NCBI GenBank assembly: GCA_037389465.1
Contig: JAZARR010000197.1
Location: 1,680,001-1,744,000 of the forward strand
Source: Baylisascaris procyonis
Lineage: Eukaryota; Nematoda; Chromadorea; Rhabditida; Ascarididae
DNA length: 64,000 nucleotides
Direction: 5' to 3'
Below the pieces are notes generated by a model. That model was not told where the DNA came from, did not search any database, and saw only the letters and a list, made by a program, of their open reading frames with translations. Both the position numbers and the translations under genes were made by a program. Of this stretch, positions 1 to 11,113 are shown one piece after another (within the stretch, counting starts at the first letter, position 1; each line of letters opens with the position of its first letter).

Positions 1-1688
1 ATAGAAAGGGTAATATCTAAAGCGATTTAAAAGAGTAATAAAATAAATGCCTAAAAGGCGGCTTGTTCATTAAAAAAAATGCAAGCACTCGATAATATGG
101 CTTAGAAATTGTATGAAAAATTCCCATTTTGCCTATATGAAGTGGAATTTTTGCAGCATATTTTCTTCAAGCATTCTCTAATCATTTCAATTGCATCAAG
201 AGAAAAGAATTACACAATAAAAAAATGACAATCATTCTTATTCAATTATGAAATTCTCTATTTATTTGTTAATTTTCACTCGAAGCTTTTAAAAATCAAT
301 GTAACAAATTTAATACTTTTTAGAGATTTCTAAGTGCCCTTTTATCTTTACCCATATATTTCATCTTTATTATTTCTTTTATTCGTTTAATTTATTTGTA
401 TTTAATCTTTTTAATTTCTTTGCAATATCATATGCAATATTTGCAAAAATTCTTTACAATAATATCATTTATTTTTTGGCAATTTTTTTGTGATTTTTTT
501 TTTTTTTTTTGAAATTAATAATAGCTTCAATTAGATTTGTTCAATATTTCAGCGCTGAAAAAAACTGCAACGTATCAATGAATTGTTGTTGCATTGCAAT
601 TCATTGTATCGTCTATAAAGGTGATGAATCGATAAGTTCAAGACGATCATAATCTTGCACCTTATAAAAAATGATAATTAATTCAATTGAACTCGTGCCA
701 TATTATAATAAAATTAGGTGGCAAGATAGGTTGCGAATAGGTGAAACCGACAGGTGTAATAATCCCGACAAGTTTAGATGTATGGGCGCTCTTGCTAAAA
801 CTTGTAAAATTGAAGCAAAAAAAAAAAAACGCAACGAGTAAATCGTTGGTTGATTTTTCTCGTCAGATAAGTGATATGAACGTTTTTAATAGAGTTCACA
901 GAAAATTAATCAATGAATAAATGCCAGCTAACTGTTTTAACCCTAATGAAGTGAGGTGAATTTTTTGGTAAATATTTAGAGTAAGTAAAATGAAAACCGA
1001 CGATGATAGATAGCGTGAAAAAAAAAATTGATAGAGATAGAGAAGCAGAGGAGGCGAAAAATTCTTTCTTTTTTTTCCTTATAGAATTCGTTAAATGCAC
1101 CTATCCACCTATCGCAATGTCAATATCTTCGTTTCTAAGGAATGATCTCAGCAAATATAAGATGAAATGCGATATGTTTAGAGCAATCATCTTCCAATTT
1201 TTTAAGTTATTTAAGACACGATAAATCCTTTCGAAAAGTTGGAGAGAACGTTAACGACTTAAAAATATATGTAAGTTTTCATTTAAAAAAAACGAATTTA
1301 TAAAATTTATAAATTTGAATACAATTTTGATAGAAAAATATAAACTTAATTTTTCAAGGAAAATTTTTCGGGAAAAAAAAGTTATAGGAAAATTTTTTTC
1401 AACGAAAATTATGAAAATAAAAATTACTGAACTAAATAATTTAATTGAAATGAAATTGCTAAAAGATGAGCGTAAAAATGAGGCGTTTATTGTTGGAGCA
1501 TCTCGATATTAAGGTTCAATCGTCAATCGCAAAATTAAAAACATCATAAAATTACAATAATTTTTTAAATAACTAATGATAGTTTTATAATAGTAGTAAA
1601 GTTTTATTGCGTAAGTCTAGTCTATGACGTCTGAATATGTACTGCATCGACATCTACCCAGGAAATTAATTATATCTGAATGATTTAG
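1..1688. other. AT-rich intergenic sequence, no gene seen
   Basis: Open frames here are short, AT-driven and lack splice-bounded structure or any recognisable family. Only homopolymer A/T runs were noticed. I see no promoter, RNA gene or mobile element that I can support. Confidence 0.5.
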
Positions 1689-1840
1689 AACATAGCGGAT
1701 CAGGTGAGCCAGGTGAATCAGGTGGGTTAGGTGAGTCAGGTGAGTCAGATGAATCAGATGAGTCAGATGATTTAGAAAATATAAACGATGTGAATCATCA
1801 CAAACGACTTAAATCTAGAAAATGTGAACTGCTGAACTAG
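1689..1840 (+). other. Possible 3'-terminal exon with a 9-bp coding repeat
   Basis: A possible acceptor (GATTTAG) precedes an open frame that runs 50 codons to a TAG. Bases 1700-1771 are eight imperfect copies of a 9-bp unit (TCAGGTGAG and variants). They encode a run of Gly-X-Y-like triplets (GEP, GES, GGL, GES) that drifts into DES repeats. A charged, non-repetitive tail of about 22 residues follows (contains HHKRLKSRK). The frame has no start codon, so if it is real the 5' exons lie upstream, but none were identified. It may equally be an open simple repeat. Confidence 0.25.
1700..1771 (+). repeat. 9-bp tandem repeat, 8 copies
   Basis: Imperfect units of TCAGGTGAG; the first five copies carry GGTGA and the last three carry GATGA. 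The length is a multiple of three, so the reading frame stays open through the array. Confidence 0.8.
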
Positions 1841-2003
1841 ATTGCTAATTTTTGATAAAATGAAAGATGCCGAAAATTTTAGAAAATTATAGTGCAGCAT
1901 ATTGAAAATGTAAGCAATAAAACTTAGAAGTTTTATGAAATTATCAGAAATTTGAATAATAAGTATATTATTTTTTTGTTTCAAGTAAATACCAAATAAA
2001 CCT

Positions 2004-2017
2004 CCCCCCCCCCCCCC
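2004..2017 (+). repeat. Poly-C run (14 C)
   Basis: Uninterrupted C run followed by further C-rich sequence (ACCCCCCAGCACCCC). It is one of several such runs in an otherwise very AT-rich window. Confidence 0.9.
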
Positions 2018-3144
2018 ACCCCCCAGCACCCCACACCCCACGAAGTAGCATGAAATATGATCGATAAATGTTTATTTGTAAGGAGGAAAGCAAACAACGA
2101 GTCGAATAAGATGGTAAGCAAGATGAAATACTACTTCAAGAAAAAATCGTCTCCTAAGCTATGTCATTCTTCATAAATGAACTAATCATATTCGCTATTC
2201 TTTCTTCTAGGCTAAATTCCACATAGAGCTTGACTAGGCTATATTCTATCTTTTGGCTTTGCTAGGCCACTACATTTTATCCTTCACAACTGATTAAGAG
2301 GCTGCAGCCGTTCGCGTCATTGCGACGCATAGAGAAACGAAGACGAGGATTCTATCATCCGTTTAAACGATATCGGCGAAATAAAATACATGACGATACG
2401 AGGATATTTCAACAATAAAAATGTAAGGAAATAGCAAAAAAAAAAATGTCTCTGATGGTTAATTAAGAATAAAAGCAAACAATAGCAACAAATGAGACTT
2501 GCTAAGGGATTAATTTTTAGCTAACGATTACAGCGATAAGTTAGCAGTATTGATCCCATCTAAAAACATAAAAAGATAAAGAACATCAGCAATAAATAAT
2601 GAAAATTTCATTTAATAAAAAAAATTTTTTAACACATATTTTTATATATAAATAATTTATAAATAATTTTACACATAAATAATAATTTTTACTACAATAA
2701 TGTAAATTAATTTACATTTAAAGCAATAAAATTTAAATATTTTAAGTCAACGTTTAATTTGTTATACTCTTTAAAGAAATTTTTCTCGAAAATATACTTT
2801 AAATGAAGCTTTAGAATGATATCGCCGATAAAGTTTCCCACAACAATTGTGAGCATCTTGTAGAATACGACAACGCGCAACCGTTGCACTTTTTATCTAC
2901 TGCTTCATTGAATTGCTGAGTCGCCGGCATAGATCCTAGAAAATTATATCAACACAGTGGTGTTGTTTTAATCCTAAGCTTAAATGGCAGACGAATGCTA
3001 AAGCTAAGCTGTTTCACCTCAAAGAGCACTACGCATACGCATTCGAAAGAATATTGCCGTGAAAATAAATGAATAAATATGAAGAATATAGTGAAATTAA
3101 AATATGGTATAAGTGGATAAAAAGTAAACAAACAAATAGAAGAC

Positions 3145-3224
3145 AAATAAATAAATAAATAAATAAATAAATAAATAGATAAATAAATAAATAAATAAAT
3201 AAAGAAAGAAAGAAAGAAAGAAAG
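3145..3224 (+). repeat. (AAAT)n / (AAAG)n microsatellite
   Basis: About 80 bp of tetranucleotide repeat, first AAAT with one AGAT interruption, then AAAG. It creates open frames on the opposite strand (IYLF repeats) that are not genes. Confidence 0.95.
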
Positions 3225-4221
3225 TATATTAAATAATAGCAATAAAACTCTGTGAAACTATGCAAAAACTATTTAAAAAATCAATTGAAAAAATGGAAAA
3301 TTCAATAAAGCAATATCGTCATTAAAGTTGTACTGGAATATTTTATCGATAGCTTAACTCCTCGAAGTTTGTTTAGCTAACATTATCGTTATTTTTTCAC
3401 CATTCGAGATGAACTAATTCGACCTTTGACCTAGGATCTTGCCAGCCTCCATCTTCAGATAGCGAATTCACAAGTTTATACAGATTCCTTGAGTTGGTGA
3501 CAGTTAGCTTACATGAAAGTATCAACTTATTCACTGAAATAGTCATTGTTTCATCTTATTTCTATCGTATTCATTAAAACTTTATAAATAAGCTCTTCGA
3601 AGAGAAATTTTGTTGAATTTTCAAAAAAAAATATATGTATAAACGGAATTTCTTCCGAAAGAAACTATAAAATGATGTAAATATAAATATTTTTGAGTAA
3701 TTTCACAGAAAAAAAAAATTTTTTTTTGAATAATTTCGAAAAGAGAAAAAAATACGACCATAAAGAAATTTAATTTGAATTTGGAATGAAATTTTTGAAC
3801 GTCAAATTTGGAATGAAAATTTCAATGAAAACTTTTGAAATGATGAAAACTAATACAATCGAAGACAAAAATTTTTTCGCCTCATAATGCTAACTACTAT
3901 TCTAAGCAATCATTTCTCTGATTACATCGAATCTTTGCGAAAATAAGCAATTTCTTGCGTTCGATGGTGAGCGATCCTTCATTCATTTGGCCCAACTGAA
4001 CGTTTCGGCGAAGTGGTCAACCATTCCTCTTCTCTACATTTACCTTCATTTTTATCATTTTTTTTATCAATCCGCCTAGAGTTGAACGGTAGCTGTTCTC
4101 CTTTCCCCAGCTTTTCTGATAAAATCTATTTTATGATGCCTTATCATTTCAGAATATCGTTAGCTCTTAGTATATTTCAACTTTTCAGAGAGGAATATTG
4201 TGATATTTAACATATATTTCT

Positions 4222-4291
4222 CATATTTCCCATGAATTTCCCATGTCTCCCATAAATTTCCCATAAATTTCCCACAAACTTCCCACAAATT
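4222..4291 (+). repeat. Short tandem repeat of an ~11-bp ATTTCCCATAA unit
   Basis: Six to seven imperfect copies of CATAAATTTCC with CATG and CACA variants. It sits inside a 120-codon antisense open frame, which I regard as non-coding. Confidence 0.8.
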
Positions 4292-5486
4292 CAAGCGCAT
4301 AAAGTTGACGTGTAAAATTGTTTCAAAAGTTGCAAACTTAAATTTCCAATAGTGAAGATGAAATCCGTAACAGAAACGAATGAAGCTTGCCTCGCAATTT
4401 GTAACATTCGTTTTATTTTTTATTTGTTGAGTTGGAAAAACATTCTTGTTAGTCGTCCTCAACTTACAGACATTTACCTTAAAAAATGGTTCTCCTATTC
4501 CCTTCAACCTAATCAGGCGCATAATTCAATATAAAATAAACTTAGGCTCTATCAAATTGGAAAGCAAAATTTATTTTCAAGTTTCAAGCATTATATATTA
4601 GCATTTGCAAAGAAATCTATCATTTCTAAACTTTTCGATATCATCGTTATTTGTCATTTTTTGTTTTTTTTGGGAAATGCATCATGACAATTACTATTCA
4701 AAAAAAAATATATTTCATCATAAAAAATGTAATTTTTTAATACTAATTCGGATATTACTTATTTTAGGAAATATTACATTTGAAATATTTAAAACAATAA
4801 AAAAAAGTTTATTATATTTATAAATTTATATTAGAAAAGATGAGCGCTTGTATAACAGTAGATTTAATTGCGATATCACGAGTATTACACTAATCCTAAT
4901 CTGTACTTCAATTAACCAGTCATTTTCCTACTTTTTTTTTAAAAAAAAAACCTCTGTTTTCTATGGTGATTGATTGTTGAATAGGTGATCATTTATATCT
5001 TCCTCTTCACTGTCGAATTCTTTCTGAATATAAAGTGATGAGAATTTAAATAAAAAAGTTTTTTTTTTTCATCAAGTATGAAAATTTTAAATTTCATTTA
5101 GATTTAAATTTGAATTTAAATTTTGCTTAGATTTTTTCTTAATTTTAAATCTTTCATCATAATTTTGCAATTACTTGAACAGCAATGCATTTCGCTTAGA
5201 TCGAAAATGATTTATTTCCCATATACGAATTTGAAAATTTTCAGCATTTCATTTTTTTAATTCTCAACACTTAACTTTCAACAATATTTAATCTTTTAAT
5301 TCCATAAAATTTTTTTTTAATTTTTAGCATTTAATTTTATACAATATTTAATTTTTTAATTCAATTATATGATATCGATCTTCTATTTACATAGCTCATA
5401 AATCGAAAAACTCTCTACAAGAGGGTGGAAAATAAAATAAAGATCAAAATTTATAAAACGATCATATTAAAAGACAACAATTAAAT
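4292..5486. other. AT-rich intergenic sequence, no gene seen
   Basis: Contains only A/T-rich low-complexity sequence such as repeated ATTTAAATTT stretches. No splice-bounded exon or RNA gene was recognised. Confidence 0.5.
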
Positions 5487-5492
5487 TTTATT
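5487..5492 (-). terminator. Candidate polyadenylation signal AATAAA
   Basis: AATAAA on the minus strand starts four bases after the TGA stop of the two-exon gene at 5496-7674. The spacing is short but supports a transcript end here. Confidence 0.5.
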
Positions 5493-5495
5493 TTA

Positions 5496-6855
5496 TCACC
5501 AATCCTTGCAACTGTCATTGAATGCGCTATTCGTGCGTCGTTTACTTTCTACATAATTCAGGCGCCGACATAAACGATAATGTTGCCAGCCAATCCAATT
5601 CTCCGTCCAATTATCTTCGCATAAAGAGTCGTATTGCCAGCTGTCATATATCATAGACTCTTGTGACCAATTGTCATATTGCCAGATGTCATTCTCACAA
5701 ATTACTAGAAAAAGAAAAATGAAATTAAAAACTTTTAAATGCCATAAATTATCGATGAGAATTTCTAATGTGAAATAAAAAGCTATCATAAGATGAGAGA
5801 ATATATAAGCCTTAGAGAAGAAGAAACTCACCTAAAAAACGATCATTAAAAAAAGTTTGTGATCGATTTTTGCATTGTCATTTAAATTTCTCAAGGAAAA
5901 TATTTTGCGCAGCAGAAAAAAAATCTTTCCTTATATATGATATAATTTTATATATTATTGACACTTTGCGGCTCAATATGACCGTAATTTTTTTCGATGA
6001 AATTCAAACTGTAAAGGAATATTGGCGATGCAAATTCAGGTTGTCATAAATGAGTAATATAAACGTGCAATACCGTATTCAAGATGGTAAAGGTGGGGTG
6101 CAAAATCTTACAATAGGCATGTCGCCATCAGAACTCATAGTATAGTTTTCACTTAAAGATTCAAATGTAACGCTTATTGACATATTAACCTGAGATGCTG
6201 CCATCGAAAAAAAAAACCTACTTGCTTATATATAGCAATGATCAAATCGAAAATCAAACGGGAAAGTGCGTTTTTCCCGGGGATCTGTTTCTAGTCCTAG
6301 AAATTTTTTTTTTTGTTTGTATAGTTTATGTTTGCACATTACCTCATCCACCTCATCTCTTTACTCTCGACAGCATCATAATTCACGAGATAAGAATATC
6401 TCAAGTTCCTCTCTAATCCTCTAAGAACGATCTTTCGATTATTCGACATTTGCAAATTTAAATTTTTTTTTTTATTTAGAGAAATTAAGCCCGATACGTT
6501 ATCATCTTACTTCAGCATCGCTAAATAAACGATGATAAATTAGTGAAAAAGGCAATGACGATTAAAATAGTTGAAAAGATAGCTGCAATTTGAAAGATAA
6601 TGAAAAATTTCTTTTTTTTTTCGACCATAATTAAATTTCGGAAATTTTTGTGCTAATTTTTTTTCTCAGAAAGAAATAGAAATGCCGTCTCTATTCAACT
6701 GATGGAGCATTGCACAAGCAGTGACTTTTATATTTATGTACTAAATGAATGAAAATATCACATATTTCATTGTTATCATATGAGAGAATTATATACTGAA
6801 ATATTAGTGGTAATGAAATCAAACATAAGAAAACATTCATTCAACAAACAAACAA

Positions 6856-6888
<33 letters not shown>

Positions 6889-7674
6889 ACAACTTGTAAC
6901 CCACCGTTGTAAGAATTGGAAAAACATGCTAGCGTTACTAGTACAGAGTATAAGTCTGGGCGCAGCAATTCATGAGGCCAAATGGTCTCATAAATCGTTA
7001 ATAAACGATGAGTTATGCATATACTTAGGCGCTACTTAAACTCTCTTAAAATATGCATATTTTCCATTATACTCTTATGAATCCTTCAGTGTTATCCTCG
7101 TAATGCTCGTTTCTACTATGCAGCTAATTGCAAAAATCGACCTAATCGATTGTAAAATAATATGCAAATATTTAGATATATTCAAATTTCTATCGTTATT
7201 TTGAAGTGATAAAATGATGTGAAAAAAATAATTTTTGATCTTAAATTGATAAATTAAGACTTAGAAATGGGAATAAAATCTACTATGAACAATGTAGACG
7301 TTAAAAATGCTTTATTTTGTAATAATTATATGAACAATAAATATAAATAAAATATTAGTGAAAAATATTAAATATTAATAAATGAAAAAAATCATTGCTT
7401 CTAAACAATTATTACCTCTTTCTCGTATTTCTGTTGGCTTTTCGTAGGTCCAATTATCATATGGCCAAATATCATTTCTTCGAGCAACTACTTGCCTATT
7501 TAGGGGAATCTTTGAAATCCATTCAGATAGTGACCTCGTTATCTCCAATGATAGTGATAATTTAGTTTTTAAAATTAATTTCAGTGATAACATTGCGAGA
7601 TTCAAGGTGAGTACCACTGAAAAAAAAACACCAATAGTGTGCTGAACAAATGAGCACGATATATGCTTATGCAT
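5496..7674 (-). CDS. Putative small secreted protein / peptide precursor (2 exons)
   Basis: No family recognised. Exon 1 is 7416-7674 and exon 2 is 5496-5704, joined in matching phase (AGA G | TA ATT) across a consensus TTTTTCTAG acceptor, giving about 155 residues. The N-terminus has a hydrophobic stretch at about residues 13-35 (IGVFFSVVLTLNLAML), compatible with a signal peptide. The mature part repeats a Trp/Tyr/Asp motif: NDIWPYDNW, NDIWQYDNW and YDSWQYDS. Dibasic or tribasic sites (ARR, CRR, KRR) flank segments, and four cysteines lie in the C-terminal half. That layout resembles a neuropeptide or other processed precursor, but this is inference. An internal acceptor (TTTTTTCAG at about 7620) could replace the first 18 codons and remove the signal sequence, so the start is uncertain. 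Confidence 0.5.
6859..6888. repeat. (AT)n microsatellite
   Basis: About 15 AT dinucleotides, inside the intron of the two-exon gene. Confidence 0.95.
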
Positions 7675-7791
7675 TCCGCTCGTTAAAACTGAATAATTTT
7701 TTAGGATATTTTTAAAAATTCAAAAAACATAAAAAACAGCCTCAAACAATTAGGAACTCATTCGCCACGGACACAACTTTATTTTGAACTT

Positions 7792-7794
<3 letters not shown>

Positions 7795-7842
<48 letters not shown>
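7795..7842. repeat. (AT)n microsatellite
   Basis: About 24 AT dinucleotides, roughly 120 bp upstream of the start codon of the minus-strand two-exon gene. Confidence 0.95.
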
Positions 7843-7844
<2 letters not shown>

Positions 7845-10800
7845 GCGATAAACCCTCAGGCATCTTCAATTATAATCCCATATTCTCAACGAAAAACAAA
7901 GCTAACACTAAGCTCTGATCCCACTTAACTTCAAATAAATTCCACAGAATCGTGATCCCATTATAAGTTTGGAGTGACCTTCGTTCTCCTATCAGCATAA
8001 TTAAATAAAGAAGCACTCGGTACCATGAAATTCGCATAGTAAATTCATCTACGTAAGAAAGCAGAAGTAGCTAAATCCTATGCAATTAAATCTATCGATT
8101 AAAGCAACTGGTAGTTAGTTGATAATGCACAGCTCAAGAAATTAGTTATTATTCTGCAATCTACAGTAGTTTTTCCCTACCGTAACCTTGTCAAGTAGAT
8201 TAAACTACACTATACTACTCTACCAAAACCCTCCTGCGACGTATTATGCGGTGTCATACCTTAGTACACTACAGCACATAATCAATGGTCTAGTAGATTT
8301 GAACGGTCTAGAAAACATTAGCGCCTAAACAATCTACATAGACAATCATACTGGGATGGTTTTATGCAAAATCGTGGCTATTCATGCGATCGACAATCCT
8401 TGACTATTTTCACCAGGCATGAGGCAACTCGGTTATACCACTAAAATTAAAATTTCATCGTCCATTTTCACGAATAATACACTCAATGATATATTGCAGA
8501 TATATGTGGCCAATAAATACCGGACCGTACCGATCGATATATGCCCATCAATAGTGGTGGATTTATATGTGAATACCGGCTAATACCAGCAAATCTATAA
8601 GGGAATACCATGCAGCTACCGTATCATGATGATCCCCATCGACACAATTCAAATCGAACGTATTTATTGCATTAATAAGTTCCACACTTGCAAAAAAATC
8701 TTTTTTTTCGTTGTAAAATCAATCGCTTTTACTGTATACTCCCCGCCCTCCCCAATTCAGTGCATCCCCATCCCTCTTCAACCGTGTATATCTCCCTCCT
8801 TCCCCTTCACCCCTCTGACCTCACCTCCCAACTTTACTATATAGTTGCAATTTTTTGCGCTTATGCTCAAATATGCACTCAAACTTTCACGGACATTTTT
8901 TTATTTCTTCAGGATTTGTGAAGAAAAAACATCAATAAGCAAAAGTGAGGAAATATCCCACAAGCCCAACATCGCAAAAAAAACGCATATTTCTTGCAAA
9001 ATCGTCCACTGCATATAAAAAGTAATGCTCACAAATGTCCCCAAGGACCGAAAATCGCCCATGGCGTGGAAAAATTTTAGAGATCATAAAGATGCGGATT
9101 TGGTTATAAGGGAAAATTAACTATGGAGATGAGGCTGATGTTATTTTTTGAAAAAAAAAAGGTCTCTGACTATCCAACTAAAAGATTTGATTCGAATCCA
9201 TGCAATACATCTTGAAATGAAATAGTGAGACGAATTGATGAGCAAAATCACTCTAAAATGCGTTTATTTATAAAGGAAAAGCAAATTAAAAAACGGCAAC
9301 ATACGGCAATATGAATCGTTGTTTTAAAAAAAAAAAATTTTTAAAAAAAGGAAAAAAAATATTGCAAAGTGAAGGTAGAGAACTTCGGCTAAGTCCAGCT
9401 AAACTTTTGACAACAACCGACAAGACGCAGCCGTGCTAACAATTTCCACATCGACATCACACATAATGTCGTCATCGCTAACAACAACGCACTAAGCATC
9501 TATCTATTCATCATCGGTTGCCTCGCGCTTTCTGACCTAGTGAATCTTACAATGCACAACGTGAGATCACTCCCACGTTGCCTATTGTATTACTTGAAAA
9601 CTTACCTCGCTCTTTTTTACAAGTCAAAGTTTTTCATACTATATTACTACATTGAGGAAATTCTAGTGTTGACCTATATCAATTTCAGATACTATTATAA
9701 AAGATCTTAGTGGAATGAAATACACCATATTGAACTGATGACACTAACCTCGTGCTCACGTATCTGTCCTCACATAATTAACCCACCCCACTACCTTATC
9801 CTCTCCCTTCTTGGATATGAGCCACGAAGATCGAACGGCTCAAGACCGAATACCACATTAAACTCGAAAATCCCATTTTACGATCCCCTGGATCATACGA
9901 ACAATTAGAGTCATAAGATGAGCAAGTACCCGATGGTGTGGATTCTTGTCTGTGGAATTAACATCACTCTAATCAACAAAGACTACCTATATTTCACTCG
10001 TCCCATCTCTTTCAATATATTTCATAAAATGAATATTTTTTTTTTCAACTTCAAACGTAATACTTTACATATCGTTATAATTCAAAAAAAAAAAACGTAT
10101 ATTCGTTAATGATCAATTCATTGCCGATAAGTATAAACAATAAAAAGTAAATATAAATGAAAAAAAAACACGAAAAAAAAAGTTTCACCACCGATGCGAA
10201 TAATTGCTCAAATTTTTCTCACTAAACATAATTTATTTCACTGCATTTCTTGTAATAACCATATGAAACAGATAAATTGTTATCGCGAGAAAAAAAAGAA
10301 ATCAATCAATCAATACATTTAATGCATACAATCAAATCAATTAATTAAAATTCAATATAAGCAATTAAAAAGAAATAAAAATTCATATAAAACTCTTTGT
10401 TGCAATTAATCAGAGTTGAAGCATTGCAAAAAAATACTTTATAAAAAGGCGAAATCTATAAATCCTATTGTAAATATATTATCTAGACAATTAGTTTAGG
10501 CAAACTTCTTGAATACCGGAAGTAAAAATATACCGATTTTAAAATTTTTTTATATCTAAAGCACTTATATTTTAAAGTTCCTATAAAAACGATAGGATAG
10601 TAACGGGATATACCATTCTTTTATATCCTTTTGGTTCCTTGAAAACATCCATTCTTCCATATCGTCACCTACAAAAATATATGAGGTGCAAGTGCACAAC
10701 ATAGCTCAAAATCTAAGTTCAACCCACAACTATCACTATTTATAATCCAATCGATATACCTCAAAATATGTTTACTTCAATTTGCACCTATGATTCCTAA

Positions 10801-11113
10801 ATAAAGGACACACCTTAATATAAATCAGTCACTATAGCAACGCTTAATTATCAAGAAATAAACACTTTACAAACATTTATACAAGAACATACAAAAAAAG
10901 TCGGAAGAGAAATATCTGTGAGCTTGTTAAAATAATAAATCACTAAAATATAGTACCATCCATAAAGTAATAAATGTAGAAAAAAAAAAGAATACAATAT
11001 AGGGTACAACCGGCTGCCTCTAACGAACAAAGGTCCTGCCAAATAAGTGGAAATTAGGGTATAGCTGGTGGATCCGACGATGACTAAAAGTCGACGACGA
11101 TATCGTAAAGCCC
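7843..11113. other. Intergenic region, no gene seen
   Basis: This lies between the start of the small secreted-protein gene and the stop of COP1. It holds a pyrimidine-rich stretch at about 8740-8830 and a locally less AT-rich segment at about 9410-9570 with no supportable frame. No clear AATAAA was found for COP1 just below its stop codon. Confidence 0.5.

Noticed and set aside
2949..3265. Minus-strand frames with IYLF repeats
   Set aside because: They are translations of the AAAT microsatellite.
4160..4522. Minus-strand frame of 120 codons
   Set aside because: It crosses the 11-bp tandem repeat and AT-rich DNA, with no splice context or family.
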